64,000 bases of DNA from Pseudomonas sp. MYb118 (GCF_040947875.1 NZ_JBFRXN010000002.1:3286001-3350000); one strand, 5' to 3'. Counted from the stretch's first letter, positions 36,223 to 46,540 are shown. The notes: a model not told the origin generated them from the letters alone. Program-made: numbers and translations.

Positions 36223-39200
36223 ATGGCTACGCTCATCGGGATCGTCAGTAAGGTCATTGGTCAGGTATTCGCCGAGTCCGGCGACGGCACTCGCCGCGCG
36301 CTGATCGAGGGGGATCGACTGTTTGCCGGCGATCAACTGGTGACCGGAGCCGATGGCGCCGTGGCCGTGCACTTGCAGAATGGCCAGGAGCTGACACTGG
36401 GGCGGGGCAGCAGCCTGCAGATGAATGCCCAGTTGCTGGCCGACAAGGTCCCGCACGTGGACACGGCTGACGCGGCCACGCCCACCCAGGCGCAACTGAC
36501 CGACGTTGAGCAACTGCAAAAAGCCATCGCCGCGGGTGATGACCCGACGCAAACTGCGGAAGCCACCGCGGCAGGCCCTGGCACGCCAGGCAACCCTGGG
36601 GGCGGTGCCCTGGGTGGCGGCCACAGCTTCGTGATGCTGCAGGAAGTGGCGGGACGGGTCGATCCGACCATCGGTTTCCCGACGGCAGGCTTCAACGGCG
36701 TTCCCGAATTCCCGCTGGTACGCCTGGCCGGTGATCCGGACAACGGTGGACCGGATGCGCCCATTACCCCGATCGTGCCCGACACGCCGGATACCCCCGA
36801 CAACCCTGTCACCCTCAGCGGACTCTCGGTGGAGGGCGGCGAGCTGACCCTCAACGAAGCGAACCTGAGCAGCGGTTCGCTCAACAACCCGGCGGCGCTG
36901 ACCCAGAACGGCACGTTCTCGGTGCTTGCACCCGATGGGCTGAGCAATCTCAGCGTCGGTGGCATCAACGTGATCAGCAACGGCGTGATCGCCGGTTTTC
37001 CGCAGTCGATCAGCACGCCGCTGGGCAACACCCTGACCGTGACCGGCTACAACCCGGCCACCGGCGTGGTGAGCTACAGCTACACCCTCAACGGCAACGA
37101 AACCCATTCGGCCGGTGACGGCACGAACAACCTCAGCGAACACTTCACCGTGGTCGCCAGCGACAGCGACGGCGATACCGCCACCGGCTCGCTGGATGTC
37201 AACATCACCGATGACGTGCCCAGGGCGGTGGATGACACCAACGCCGGCACCGCCACCTCGAATCACCCGGCGCTGGAAGGCAACGTCCTGACCAACGACG
37301 TGCAGGGCGCCGACCGCGTGCCGACCGGACCGAGCAGCGGGCCCATCACCGCGGGTACGTTCACCGGGACCTACGGCACCCTGGTGCTCAATGCCAACGG
37401 TACCTACACCTACACGCTGAACCCCGGCGCACCGGGTTTCCAGGCCTTGCACGAAGGCGGCAGCGGCACCGAAACGTTCACCTACTTGCTCACCGATGCC
37501 GATGGCGACAGCAGCACCGCCCAACTGGTGCTGAATGTCCAGAACCATGGCGTCAGCCTCGGTGGCCTCGACGTGACAGGTGGCGAGATCACCGTCTACG
37601 AGAAAAACCTGACTGACGGCACCGACCCGAATGCGGCGGCGCTGACCCAGACCGGCACGTTCACCGTCAACGCGGCCGACGGCTTGCAGACCCTGACCGT
37701 AGGCGGCATCGCGGTGATCAGCGGTGGCGTGCCCGCAGGCTTCCCGCAGTCGATCCTGACCAACAGCGGTGCGCAATTCGTCATCACCGGTTATGACCCG
37801 GCGACCGGCGTCGTCAGTTACAGCTACACCCTGAAAGACAACAGCAGCCACCCGAACGCCGATGGCACCAACAGCATTTCCGCAAGCTTCGACGTGGTGG
37901 CGACGGATACCGATGGCAGCACCGCCACCGGGCAGATCAACGTCAACATCGTCGATGACGTGCCCACCGCCCACGCGGACAAGGCTTCGGTGGGCGAGGG
38001 CGGGATCATTTCCGGCAACGTGCTGGACAACGACGTCAGTGGCGCCGATGGCCTGGCGGCGGGCGGCGGCGTGGTCGGCGTGCGTTTCGGTTCGGACACT
38101 TCGAGCCCGGCCCACACCGGCGTCGGCACCCAGATCAACGGCACCTATGGCTACCTGATCCTCGATGCCCAGGGCAATGCCGAGTACCACAGCTATCCGA
38201 ATACCGTGAATGGTCCGGGTGCCAGCGATACCTTCACATACACCATCCGCGATGCCGACGGTGACGAGAGCACCACCACCATCACCGTGGATGTGATCAA
38301 CAGTTGTCTCACCGTAGTGAGCGGCAGCGAAGTGACGGTCTACGAAAAAGCGCTGGATTTGACCAAGGATGGCCAGGACCTGGCGCCGGGCACGGTCGAG
38401 GGCAGCCAGCCGGGACATACCGGTGAAACCGCGACCGGCACCCTCGTTGGAACGGTCACTGGTGGTGCCGGCTACACCTACGCACTGGTGGGCAGCGCGA
38501 CCGGCACCTATGGCCAGATCCTGATCAACCCCAACGGCACTTACACCTACACCCTGACTTCGCCGGCAGGCACCTCGCCGCAGGCGAACGACGGTGCCAA
38601 CACCCTCACTGAGACCTTCACCTATCAGGTCACCGATTCCCAGGGGAACACGGTCACCAGCACCATCACCGTCAACATCGTCGATGATGTGCCAACGGCT
38701 CATGCGGACAAGGCTTCGGTGGGCGAGGGTGGGATCATTTCCGGCAACGTGCTGGACAACGATGTCAGCGGCGCTGATGGCTATGCCGCCGGTGGTGGCG
38801 TGGTCGGCGTGCGTGCGGGCTCGGACACTTCGACCCCAGCTCACACTGGCGTCGGCACGCAGGTCAACGGCACCTACGGCTACCTGATCCTCGATGCCCA
38901 GGGCAACGCCGAGTACCACAGCTATCCGAATGCGGTGAATGGCTCCGGCGAGAGCGACACGTTCACCTACACCATCCGCGATGCCGATGGTGACGAGAGC
39001 ACCACGACCATCACCGTCGATGTGATCAACAGCTGCCTCACCGTGGTGAAAGGCAGTGAGGTGACGGTCTATGAAAATGCGCTCGATCTGACCAAAGATG
39101 GTCAGGATTTGGCACCAGGCACAGTCGAAGGCAGCCAACCCGGTCATACCGGCGAAACGGCGAGCGGCACGCTGGTCGGCACGGTTACCGGTGGCGCCGG

Positions 39201-42200
39201 CTACACCTACGCACTGGTGGGCAGCGCGACTGGTACCTATGGCCAGATCCTGATCAACCCCAACGGCACTTACACCTACACCCTGACTTCACCGGCAGGC
39301 ACCTCGCCGCAGGCGAACGATGGCGCCAACACGGTCACCGAAACCTTCACCTATCAGGTCACCGATTCCCAAGGGAACACGGTCACCAGCACCATCACCG
39401 TCAACATCGTCGATGACGTGCCGACCGCCCATGCGGACAAGGCTTCGGTAGGCGAGGGCGGCATCATCTCCGGCAACGTGCTGGACAACGACGTCAGCGG
39501 TGCCGATGGTTACGCCGCCGGTGGTGGTGTGGTCGGCGTGCGTGCGGGCTCGGACACTTCGACCCCAGCCCACACTGGCGTCGGTACGCAGATCAACGGC
39601 ACCTACGGCTACCTGATCCTCGACGCCCAGGGCAATGCCGAGTATCACAGTTATCCGAATTCGGTGAATGGCTCGGGCGAGAGCGACACGTTCACCTACA
39701 CCATCCGCGATGCCGATGGTGACGAGAGCACCACGACCATCACCGTCGATGTGATCAACAGCTGCCTCACCGTGGTGAAAGGCAGTGAGGTGACGGTCTA
39801 TGAAAATGCGCTCGATCTGACCAAAGATGGTCAGGATTTGGCACCAGGCACAGTCGAAGGCAGCCAACCCGGTCATACCGGCGAAACGGCGAGCGGCACG
39901 CTGGTCGGCACGGTCACCGGTGGCGCCGGCTACACCTACGCACTGGTGGGCAGCGCGACCGGTACCTATGGCCAGATCCTGATCAACCCCAACGGCACTT
40001 ACACCTACACCCTGACCTCGCCGGCGGGTACCACTCCGCATGCGAACGATGGCGCCAATACGGTCACCGAAACCTTCACCTATCAGGTCACTGACTCCCA
40101 GGGGAACACGGTCACCAGCACCATCACGGTCAACATCGTCGATGACGTGCCAACGGCTCATGCGGACAAGGCTTCGGTGGGCGAGGGTGGGATCATTTCC
40201 GGCAATGTGCTGGACAACGACGTCAGCGGCGCCGATGGCTATGCCGCCGGTGGTGGCGTGGTGGGCGTACGTGCGGGCTCGGACACTTCGACTCCAGCTC
40301 ACACCGGCGTCGGTACCCAAATCAACGGCACCTACGGCTACCTGATCCTCGATGCCCAGGGCAATGCCGAGTACCACAGTTATCCAAACACGGTGAACGG
40401 CTCCGGCGAGAGCGATACCTTCACCTACACCATTCGCGATGCCGATGGCGACGAGAGCACCACCACCATCACCGTCGATGTGATCAACAGTTGCCTCACC
40501 GTGGTCGGTACTGGCTCTGTGACCGTCTACGAAAATGCCTTGGACCTGACCAAAGATGGCCAGGACCTGGCACCCGGCACGGTCGAGGGTAGCCAGCCCG
40601 GTCATACCGGCGAAACCGCGACCGGCACGCTGGTCGGCACAGTCACCGGCGGCGCCGGCTACACCTACGCACTGGTGGGCAGCGCAACCGGCACCTATGG
40701 CCAGATCCTGATCAACCCCAACGGCACTTACACCTACACCCTGACTTCGCCAGCGGGGACTACGCCACACGCGAACGACGGCGCCAATACGGTCACCGAA
40801 ACCTTCACCTATCAGGTCACCGATTCCCAGGGGAACACGGTCACCAGCACCATCACCGTCAACATCGTCGATGATGTGCCAACGGCTCATGCGGACAAGG
40901 CCTCGGTGGGCGAGGGTGGCATCATTTCCGGCAACGTGCTGGACAACGACGTCAGCGGCGCCGATGGCTATGCCGCCGGTGGTGGCGTGGTCGGTGTACG
41001 TTTCGGTTCGGACACTTCGACTCCGACCCACACCGGCGTCGGCACGCAGATCAACGGCACCTACGGCTACCTGATCCTCGACGCCCAGGGCAATGCCGAG
41101 TACCACAGCAACCCGAATGCGGTGAACGGCTCCGGCGCCAGCGACACCTTCACCTACACCATTCGCGATGCCGATGGTGACGAGAGCACCACGACCATCA
41201 CCGTCGATGTGATCAACAGTTGCCTCACCGCCTCTGTCGATAACGAGATCACCGTCTACGAAAAAGCGCTGGACCTGAACAAGGACGGCCAGGACCTGGC
41301 GGCTGGCACGGTCACCGGCAGCGAGCCGAACCACACCGGCGAAACCGCTTCCGGCACCCTGGTCGGCTCCGTCACCGGTGGTTCGGGCACGATCACCTAC
41401 ACCCTGGTCGGCAGCGACCATGGCAGTTATGGCCAGATCCTGCTCAACCCGAACGGCACCTACACCTACACGCTGACGTCGCCAGCCAGCACCAGCCCGT
41501 CGGCGAACAATGGCGCAAACGTCCTGAGCGACAGTTTCACCTACAAGGCCACCGATCACCTGGGCAACACCAGCATCAGCACGATCAAGGTCAACATCGT
41601 CGATGACGTGCCCAAGGCCGTTCCCGCCGAGCGTTCCGTGGCGGCAGCGGAGGTCGACACCAACCTGCTGCTGGTGATCGACGTGTCCGGCAGCATGAAA
41701 GACGCCTCCGGCGTTGGCAGCCTGTCACGCCTGGATCTGGCCAAGCAGGCGCTCAACGCTTTGCTCGACAAATACGATGACCTGGGCGACGTGAAGGTGC
41801 AGATTGTCACGTTCAACAGCGATGCCTCGGACAAGACACCCATCTGGGTCGATGTAGCCGGCGCCAAGGCGATCATCGCCGGCCTGACAGCAGGCGGTAA
41901 CACCAACTACGATGCCGCCGTGGCGGTGGCGAAAGATGCGTTCGGCACCAGCGGCAAACTCACCGGGGCGCAGAACGTCAGTTACTTCTTCTCCGACGGT
42001 AAACCCAACGAGGGCGACATCGGCAAGACCGACGAAGCGAACTGGAAGTCGTTCCTCGAACAAAATCACATCGAGAGCTATGCCATTGGCCTGGGCAGCG
42101 GTGTCAGCAATTCCAACCTGGATCCGCTGGCTTACGACGGCAGCGCCGGTGTCGGTCAAGGCAGCAACACCAATGCAACCGTGGTGACCGACCTCAATCA

Positions 42201-44082
42201 GCTCAACGCAGTGCTGTCCGGTACCGTGACCGGCGCGCCGGTCACCGGTTCGCTGCTGGGCGAGGGCGGTTCGTTCGGCGCCGACGGCGGTTTCGTCAAG
42301 TCGATCACGGTCGATGGCACCACCTACACCTTCGACCCCAAAGGCAACAACAATCAGGGCTCGCTGAATTTCAGCGGCGGCGCCAATCACGGTACGTTCA
42401 ACACCGTCAACAACACCCTGAGCATTGCCACCAACGGCAAGGGTACCCTGCTGGTCAACCTCGACACCGGCGAATATACCTACTCCTCGCAAACCGCCAC
42501 GAAGACGGTCATCACTGAAAACATCAGCTACACCCTCAGTGACAACGACGGTGACCTGGCCAACTCCACGCTGGTGGTCAAGGTCGTGCCGAACGCGCCA
42601 CCGGTGGCGGTTGCCGATCACGTCATCACCAACGTGCTGTCGGGCAACATCACGTTGCCGGCCGATACGTTGCTGGCCAACGACAGCGACCCGAACGGCA
42701 ACCCGCTGACGGCCTCGCCGACCACGTTCAACACCGGTTGGGTGGCGAAGGGGGCAGACTTCACCGGCAGTAATCCGAACGTCAATTTCACCGGCAACAA
42801 TGCCCAGACCTTGACCCTCGCCCGCAGCGCTTTCGTCGCCAACGCGACCGCCATGACGGCGATGCTGGTGGTCAGCGGCGCACTGGGTGCCGTCAGCAAT
42901 AACAACAGCAATGACCAGGACCGCCTCACCGTCAGCTTGAAACAGGGCGAAACCCTCAACCTGGATCACAACCTGGCGTTCGGTAAAATCACGCTGGAGT
43001 ATTCGCTCAACGGCGGCACCTTCCAGACCATCGCTGACGGTCATACGATCAATGCGCTGGCAGACGGCACCTACCAGATCCGCGTGACCAATATCGACGA
43101 CGGGGGGCCGGGCAACAGTGGCAAAGGCGCGGAAACCTACAAGCTGACCATGACGGTCGATTACTCCGGTGCCCATGACACCACCCCGGACTACCACGGC
43201 ACCTACACCGCCAATGACGGCCACGGCGGCAGCAGCAACGCCGACGTGTCCATCACTTATCAGGAAGGTCACACCCTTACCGGCACCTCCGGCGATGACG
43301 TACTGGTGGCAGGCCCGGGCAACAACGTGATCAACGCCGGCGACGGCAACGATGTGCTCACCGCCGGTGCCGGCAACAACGAGCTGCATGGCGAGGCCGG
43401 CAACGACCTGCTGTACAGCGGCGCGGGCAACGACCTGCTCGACGGTGGCAGCGGTATCGACACCGCGAGCTACGCCCATGCCACCGCCGGGGTCAAGGTC
43501 GACCTGAGCCTGCTGACACCGCAGAACACCGTGGGTGCCGGCATCGACAAACTGACCGGTATCGAAAACCTCATCGGTTCCGATTACAACGACACGCTCC
43601 TCGGCGATCACGGCAACAACGTGCTGGTCGGTGGCCTCGGCAACGATGTGCTCAACGGCGGTGGCGGCGATGACCTGCTCATCGGCGGCATGGGCAACAA
43701 CACCCTGACCGGTGGCGCCGGTGCAGACACCTTCCAGTGGCTGCAAGGCAACAGCGGCCACGATGTGGTCACCGACTTCAATCCGGGCATCGACAAACTC
43801 GACCTGTCGCAGTTGCTGCAGGGCGAGAACGGCACGGCGGCGTCGCTCGATGATTACCTGCACTTCAAAGTCACCGGCAGCGGCGACTCACTGGTCACCA
43901 GCATTGATGTCAGCAGCCTGGCCGGCGGCCAGGCGAACCAGACCATCGACCTGGCCGGTGTCGACCTGGCCAGCCATTACGGCGTGACACCGGGCGCGGG
44001 AGGCGTGATCAACGGCGCAGACACGGCCACCATCATCAATGGCATGCTCAGTGACCACTCGTTGAAGGTCGACACCGTGTGA
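36223..44082 (+). CDS. giant RTX adhesin with retention module (LapA/MapA-like)
   Basis: 2619 residues from the ATG at 36223, with GGAGG eight bases upstream. Order: retention module 1-110 (VIGQVFAESGDGTRRALIEG, FAGDQLVTG); TAAG at 115-118, like the LapG protease site; Gly/Pro linker; two degenerate repeats (about 190-576); five 243-residue repeats (577-1792); von Willebrand A domain from about 1810 with the metal motif DVSGS at 1820; further beta domains; RTX nonapeptides (GDDVLVAGPGNN onward, about 2350-2500); C-terminal type I secretion signal. Five cysteines, one per repeat. It would be exported by the adjacent LapEBC proteins, anchored in the outer-membrane channel by the retention module, and released by LapG when LapD is inactive; lapD and lapG are not in the window. 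The position without lapDG may favour MapA over LapA. Confidence 0.93.
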   Translation: MATLIGIVSKVIGQVFAESGDGTRRALIEGDRLFAGDQLVTGADGAVAVHLQNGQELTLGRGSSLQMNAQLLADKVPHVDTADAATPTQAQLTDVEQLQKAIAAGDDPTQTAEATAAGPGTPGNPGGGALGGGHSFVMLQEVAGRVDPTIGFPTAGFNGVPEFPLVRLAGDPDNGGPDAPITPIVPDTPDTPDNPVTLSGLSVEGGELTLNEANLSSGSLNNPAALTQNGTFSVLAPDGLSNLSVGGINVISNGVIAGFPQSISTPLGNTLTVTGYNPATGVVSYSYTLNGNETHSAGDGTNNLSEHFTVVASDSDGDTATGSLDVNITDDVPRAVDDTNAGTATSNHPALEGNVLTNDVQGADRVPTGPSSGPITAGTFTGTYGTLVLNANGTYTYTLNPGAPGFQALHEGGSGTETFTYLLTDADGDSSTAQLVLNVQNHGVSLGGLDVTGGEITVYEKNLTDGTDPNAAALTQTGTFTVNAADGLQTLTVGGIAVISGGVPAGFPQSILTNSGAQFVITGYDPATGVVSYSYTLKDNSSHPNADGTNSISASFDVVATDTDGSTATGQINVNIVDDVPTAHADKASVGEGGIISGNVLDNDVSGADGLAAGGGVVGVRFGSDTSSPAHTGVGTQINGTYGYLILDAQGNAEYHSYPNTVNGPGASDTFTYTIRDADGDESTTTITVDVINSCLTVVSGSEVTVYEKALDLTKDGQDLAPGTVEGSQPGHTGETATGTLVGTVTGGAGYTYALVGSATGTYGQILINPNGTYTYTLTSPAGTSPQANDGANTLTETFTYQVTDSQGNTVTSTITVNIVDDVPTAHADKASVGEGGIISGNVLDNDVSGADGYAAGGGVVGVRAGSDTSTPAHTGVGTQVNGTYGYLILDAQGNAEYHSYPNAVNGSGESDTFTYTIRDADGDESTTTITVDVINSCLTVVKGSEVTVYENALDLTKDGQDLAPGTVEGSQPGHTGETASGTLVGTVTGGAGYTYALVGSATGTYGQILINPNGTYTYTLTSPAGTSPQANDGANTVTETFTYQVTDSQGNTVTSTITVNIVDDVPTAHADKASVGEGGIISGNVLDNDVSGADGYAAGGGVVGVRAGSDTSTPAHTGVGTQINGTYGYLILDAQGNAEYHSYPNSVNGSGESDTFTYTIRDADGDESTTTITVDVINSCLTVVKGSEVTVYENALDLTKDGQDLAPGTVEGSQPGHTGETASGTLVGTVTGGAGYTYALVGSATGTYGQILINPNGTYTYTLTSPAGTTPHANDGANTVTETFTYQVTDSQGNTVTSTITVNIVDDVPTAHADKASVGEGGIISGNVLDNDVSGADGYAAGGGVVGVRAGSDTSTPAHTGVGTQINGTYGYLILDAQGNAEYHSYPNTVNGSGESDTFTYTIRDADGDESTTTITVDVINSCLTVVGTGSVTVYENALDLTKDGQDLAPGTVEGSQPGHTGETATGTLVGTVTGGAGYTYALVGSATGTYGQILINPNGTYTYTLTSPAGTTPHANDGANTVTETFTYQVTDSQGNTVTSTITVNIVDDVPTAHADKASVGEGGIISGNVLDNDVSGADGYAAGGGVVGVRFGSDTSTPTHTGVGTQINGTYGYLILDAQGNAEYHSNPNAVNGSGASDTFTYTIRDADGDESTTTITVDVINSCLTASVDNEITVYEKALDLNKDGQDLAAGTVTGSEPNHTGETASGTLVGSVTGGSGTITYTLVGSDHGSYGQILLNPNGTYTYTLTSPASTSPSANNGANVLSDSFTYKATDHLGNTSISTIKVNIVDDVPKAVPAERSVAAAEVDTNLLLVIDVSGSMKDASGVGSLSRLDLAKQALNALLDKYDDLGDVKVQIVTFNSDASDKTPIWVDVAGAKAIIAGLTAGGNTNYDAAVAVAKDAFGTSGKLTGAQNVSYFFSDGKPNEGDIGKTDEANWKSFLEQNHIESYAIGLGSGVSNSNLDPLAYDGSAGVGQGSNTNATVVTDLNQLNAVLSGTVTGAPVTGSLLGEGGSFGADGGFVKSITVDGTTYTFDPKGNNNQGSLNFSGGANHGTFNTVNNTLSIATNGKGTLLVNLDTGEYTYSSQTATKTVITENISYTLSDNDGDLANSTLVVKVVPNAPPVAVADHVITNVLSGNITLPADTLLANDSDPNGNPLTASPTTFNTGWVAKGADFTGSNPNVNFTGNNAQTLTLARSAFVANATAMTAMLVVSGALGAVSNNNSNDQDRLTVSLKQGETLNLDHNLAFGKITLEYSLNGGTFQTIADGHTINALADGTYQIRVTNIDDGGPGNSGKGAETYKLTMTVDYSGAHDTTPDYHGTYTANDGHGGSSNADVSITYQEGHTLTGTSGDDVLVAGPGNNVINAGDGNDVLTAGAGNNELHGEAGNDLLYSGAGNDLLDGGSGIDTASYAHATAGVKVDLSLLTPQNTVGAGIDKLTGIENLIGSDYNDTLLGDHGNNVLVGGLGNDVLNGGGGDDLLIGGMGNNTLTGGAGADTFQWLQGNSGHDVVTDFNPGIDKLDLSQLLQGENGTAASLDDYLHFKVTGSGDSLVTSIDVSSLAGGQANQTIDLAGVDLASHYGVTPGAGGVINGADTATIINGMLSDHSLKVDTV
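37951..41598 (+). repeat. five tandem 243-codon repeats in the adhesin
   Basis: Boundaries set at VDDVP codons: 37951, 38680, 39409, 40138 and 40867. The first four units are exactly 729 bp each and nearly identical in DNA; the fifth is 732 bp and diverged in its second half. Each unit has two beta domains (GISGNVLDNDVSG and VTGGAGYTYALVG parts) and one cysteine in DVINSCLT. Near-identity at the DNA level indicates recent copying or gene conversion. Confidence 0.95.
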
Positions 44083-44096
44083 TCTGAAGCCGAAAG

Positions 44097-44137
44097 AAAA
44101 ACCCGCCACCCCTGCCGAGGGGGTGGCGGGTTTTTTT
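44097..44137 (+). terminator. intrinsic terminator of the adhesin gene
   Basis: CCCGCCACCC (44102-44111) pairs with GGGTGGCGGG (44121-44130), then seven T. It starts about 15 bp after the stop. Confidence 0.92.
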
Positions 44138-44174
44138 ATGGGCGCGGTTCGGCAAGTGTCCGACAGGCGGTAGC

Positions 44175-44224
44175 AAAACCTGTGATTTCTGACAGTAGCC
44201 AGCCTTTTATGGCTGCCGTTAAAT
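44175..44224 (+). promoter_or_regulatory. two-block leader of the first Ig-like gene
   Basis: Block 1 (44175-44198) ends in ATTTCTGACAGTAG and matches 23 of 24 bases with the reverse complement of 50132-50155. Twenty bases later comes TTAAATCA (block 2). The 20 bases between hold a CAGCC/GGCTG hairpin. Same arrangement, orientation and spacing before the second Ig-like gene. Confidence 0.65.
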
Positions 44225-44358
44225 CAATTCAGCGAGGTGAGTGCCAGCGGTGTCCAGACACTCCTCGATCCAGGTTAGTCATCAGGCCGGTGAGCTTTGC
44301 CCGGCGTTGGATCAGCCAACGACAAGGCAGCGGAGCTCAACTTCGAAGGAGCATCGAC

Positions 44359-46326
44359 ATGTCTGTAAAACAGAACCTTTCCGTTAGCGCCGCTCAGAAA
44401 GACAGGAACTATCGAGCGTATCTGGCAAAAATCCAGTTAGCCCCACATGCGGCGCCTTACCCTGATCCTATCAACCCCTTTCTGCCGGCGCTGAAGGCGG
44501 ATGGGCCTTTGTATCTTCCATCAAGTCTCTTTAACCAGCCGCATAACTGGAGGATTCCGGAGTTTGACAAGCAGAATGAGCCTCCTGTCACCCCTTTTGT
44601 CATTGACCTGTTATTGGACGCCACTCCAGCGGGTGATTGATATGGCGCCGATACCCCTGATCCAACTGAGATCTCAATCGAGATGACCTTGCCGGCAAAA
44701 GATATCGAGGGTGATCACGTAGTTACCTTCATGCTTAATTTTGGCGGGAATGTCGGGGACGCGCTGTCCGTGACTTATACGGTTCAAAAAGATGCACAAA
44801 ACTTCGACGATCCAGCTGAACTGCCGCCTTTTGTGGCGCAACGCGGCTTGGCGGCGGATGATTTTGCAAGCGGTCCAGTGCCCATCAGTTTTGACTACCC
44901 AAATATGAAATTGGGCGACACAGTTGAATGCCATATGGGCAGGGATCCGGACAATACCCAAGTCATCGGCTCAATAACTGTTGATGAAAATCAATTGGGC
45001 AAACCATTGATATTCGACTTGAAGGCTACTCACATTTCAACCTACAGCGGGAAGTACGTTATTTTTTGCAAAGGTCATACCTACCCGAATGTGGTAGCGA
45101 CTCCGTCGCCAACCGTCGAAGTGTTTGTATTCGATAAACCACGACCCGGCGTGACAGTACCCTTGAATGTTCCGCAGGCCCCTGATCCTGGCGATGTGTT
45201 GCTGGCCCACCATTTTGCATCGGTAGGTGGCATCAAGGTCGGGCTGGATCTCCCTTACTCGAATGCTGATTTCCAGGAAGATTGGTTCCACCTTTTCATC
45301 GACGGCGTCGCCTTGCCTCGGCGAAAAATCGTCGAAATTCCATTCCTGACCAATCCTGATTTGAATCTCCTGGTCACCCAGGGTAATGAAGGGACGATAA
45401 AATTCGAGTATCAAATTGAACGCCATGGGTTTTTCTTTCCCGCAGCTAAAATTGAGAAAGAGGTCGATTATGATTTGAGGATGCCATTCGGAGACTTTAA
45501 CCTTACCGACCCGACCTCCGCAGACAAAACTTCGCTTGCTCCTGAAGTTTGGGGGCCTGTCTCTAATACTAAAAATAAACTCACGGCGGCGGATAAACAG
45601 AGTGATTTAGCTGTCAGGTTTTTAGTTCCGTTACATCCTAACTTTAATCAGGGGGACGTTATTCAAGGGTACTATGCCGGTCGTGCCATACCGGGTCCGG
45701 GTGGGAGGTATGCATATCCAGCGGATGGATCGACACCACCGGATCCGGTAGAGCTGACCATGTTGTGGTTGTTTTTGGGTGACATTCCAGACAATAAAGA
45801 CACACAAATCAGCTATAGGGCGACACATGCTGTGAACACCAACGTGTCTCAGTCTTTGACGGGACTTGCGGATGTCAACACGACGCCTATTACCTTGGGT
45901 GTTCCTACCTTCCAGTTTCTCGATCCCACGTTCAACTTTTTTGTTTGTAGCTCCTTGAGGAAGCGCGCGGACGGCAAAGTCGTGGGGGTCATCGCTATTC
46001 CTGCAGACACCCGCCTGGCGAACGTGAAAGTTGAATTCACTTACGCCGGTTACGGTGACGACTCTGGCGATGATTCGACTCTGATTCCCGACACTCAATT
46101 CGATGGTGATTTCACGCCGAATGCCCAACAGGCGGCCCAGACCATGTATGCGTATGTCGAATTTGACCCCTACTTGATCAACACCTACAACGCCTGGGGG
46201 ATATTCAGATACCGGGTGACAATTGCGGGAGAACTCGCCGCCGCCGTCAGCCCTGTCACTCGTATCAACATGAGTGTGGGTTCGGACGTCTGCGACATCA
46301 CCGTGCCAATCCCTCCACACCCTTGA
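44359..46326 (+). pseudogene. Ig-like surface protein gene with an in-frame TGA
   Basis: A single reading frame of 656 codons interrupted only by TGA at 44638-44640. Part 1 (93 residues, from the ATG at 44359 with GAAGGAG before it) ends DLLLDATPAGD; after the TGA the frame continues without a break as YGADTPDPTEIS and on to the end. A second start (ATG 44683) has no ribosome site. The protein is beta-rich with repeated Ig-like pieces (VTFMLNFGGNVGDALSVTYT, VKVEFTYAGYG) and no obvious signal peptide. Base composition is visibly AT-richer than the neighbours, a sign of transfer. Either a recent nonsense mutation, a sequencing error, or two separate proteins; I favour the first two. Confidence 0.7.
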
Positions 46327-46354
46327 CTATCAGCCCTCGACGGCCACTGGAGTG

Positions 46355-46388
46355 GCGCGTATCCGATGCATCCGCATCGGATACGCGC
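46355..46388. other. 14-bp perfect inverted repeat after the Ig-like gene
   Basis: GCGCGTATCCGATG pairs with CATCGGATACGCGC around CATCCG. A strong hairpin 28 bp after the stop, but the next T run is 17 bp further on, so it is only a possible terminator. Confidence 0.5.
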
Positions 46389-46444
46389 AGTGCTGTCAGT
46401 CGCCTTTTTATAGCAGTAGTTTTTTTCATGCTAAGAGAGATTAG

Positions 46445-46464
46445 TCCTACATTTTTGTGTAGGA
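46445..46464. promoter_or_regulatory. palindrome upstream of the autotransporter gene
   Basis: TCCTACA and TGTAGGA, inverted, around TTTTTG (46445-46451 and 46458-46464), in AT-rich DNA 76 bp before the ATG. It has the look of an operator for a dimeric regulator or response regulator; none is identified. Confidence 0.4.
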
Positions 46465-46540
46465 AGTCTCTGTATCGTCCGCAGCCCTCAACGTTCTCCA
46501 TTGTCATCCAGGGAGACGAGAAGACGAGAAGGACATATCT

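Noticed and set aside
35857..39147. Minus-strand reading of 1096 codons opposite the adhesin gene
   Set aside because: It is a shadow of the GC-rich adhesin reading frame: it has repeated GVGVSAVGVDQ-like pieces mirroring the repeats, no ribosome site and no family resemblance.
39289..41559. Minus-strand reading of 756 codons opposite the adhesin repeats
   Set aside because: Repeats with the same period as the adhesin and is explained by the codon pattern of the plus strand.
41725..43863. Minus-strand reading of 712 codons opposite the adhesin end
   Set aside because: No start signal, composition of a shadow frame (rich in V, A, G and R); the plus-strand RTX end is unmistakable.
36223..44082. 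Naming the adhesin LapA outright
   Set aside because: lapD and lapG are not near, and repeat layout alone does not separate LapA from MapA; a general Lap/Map-type call is safer.
44638..44640. TGA as selenocysteine codon
   Set aside because: No selenoprotein family, no recognisable SECIS hairpin directly after the codon, and no redox motif around it.
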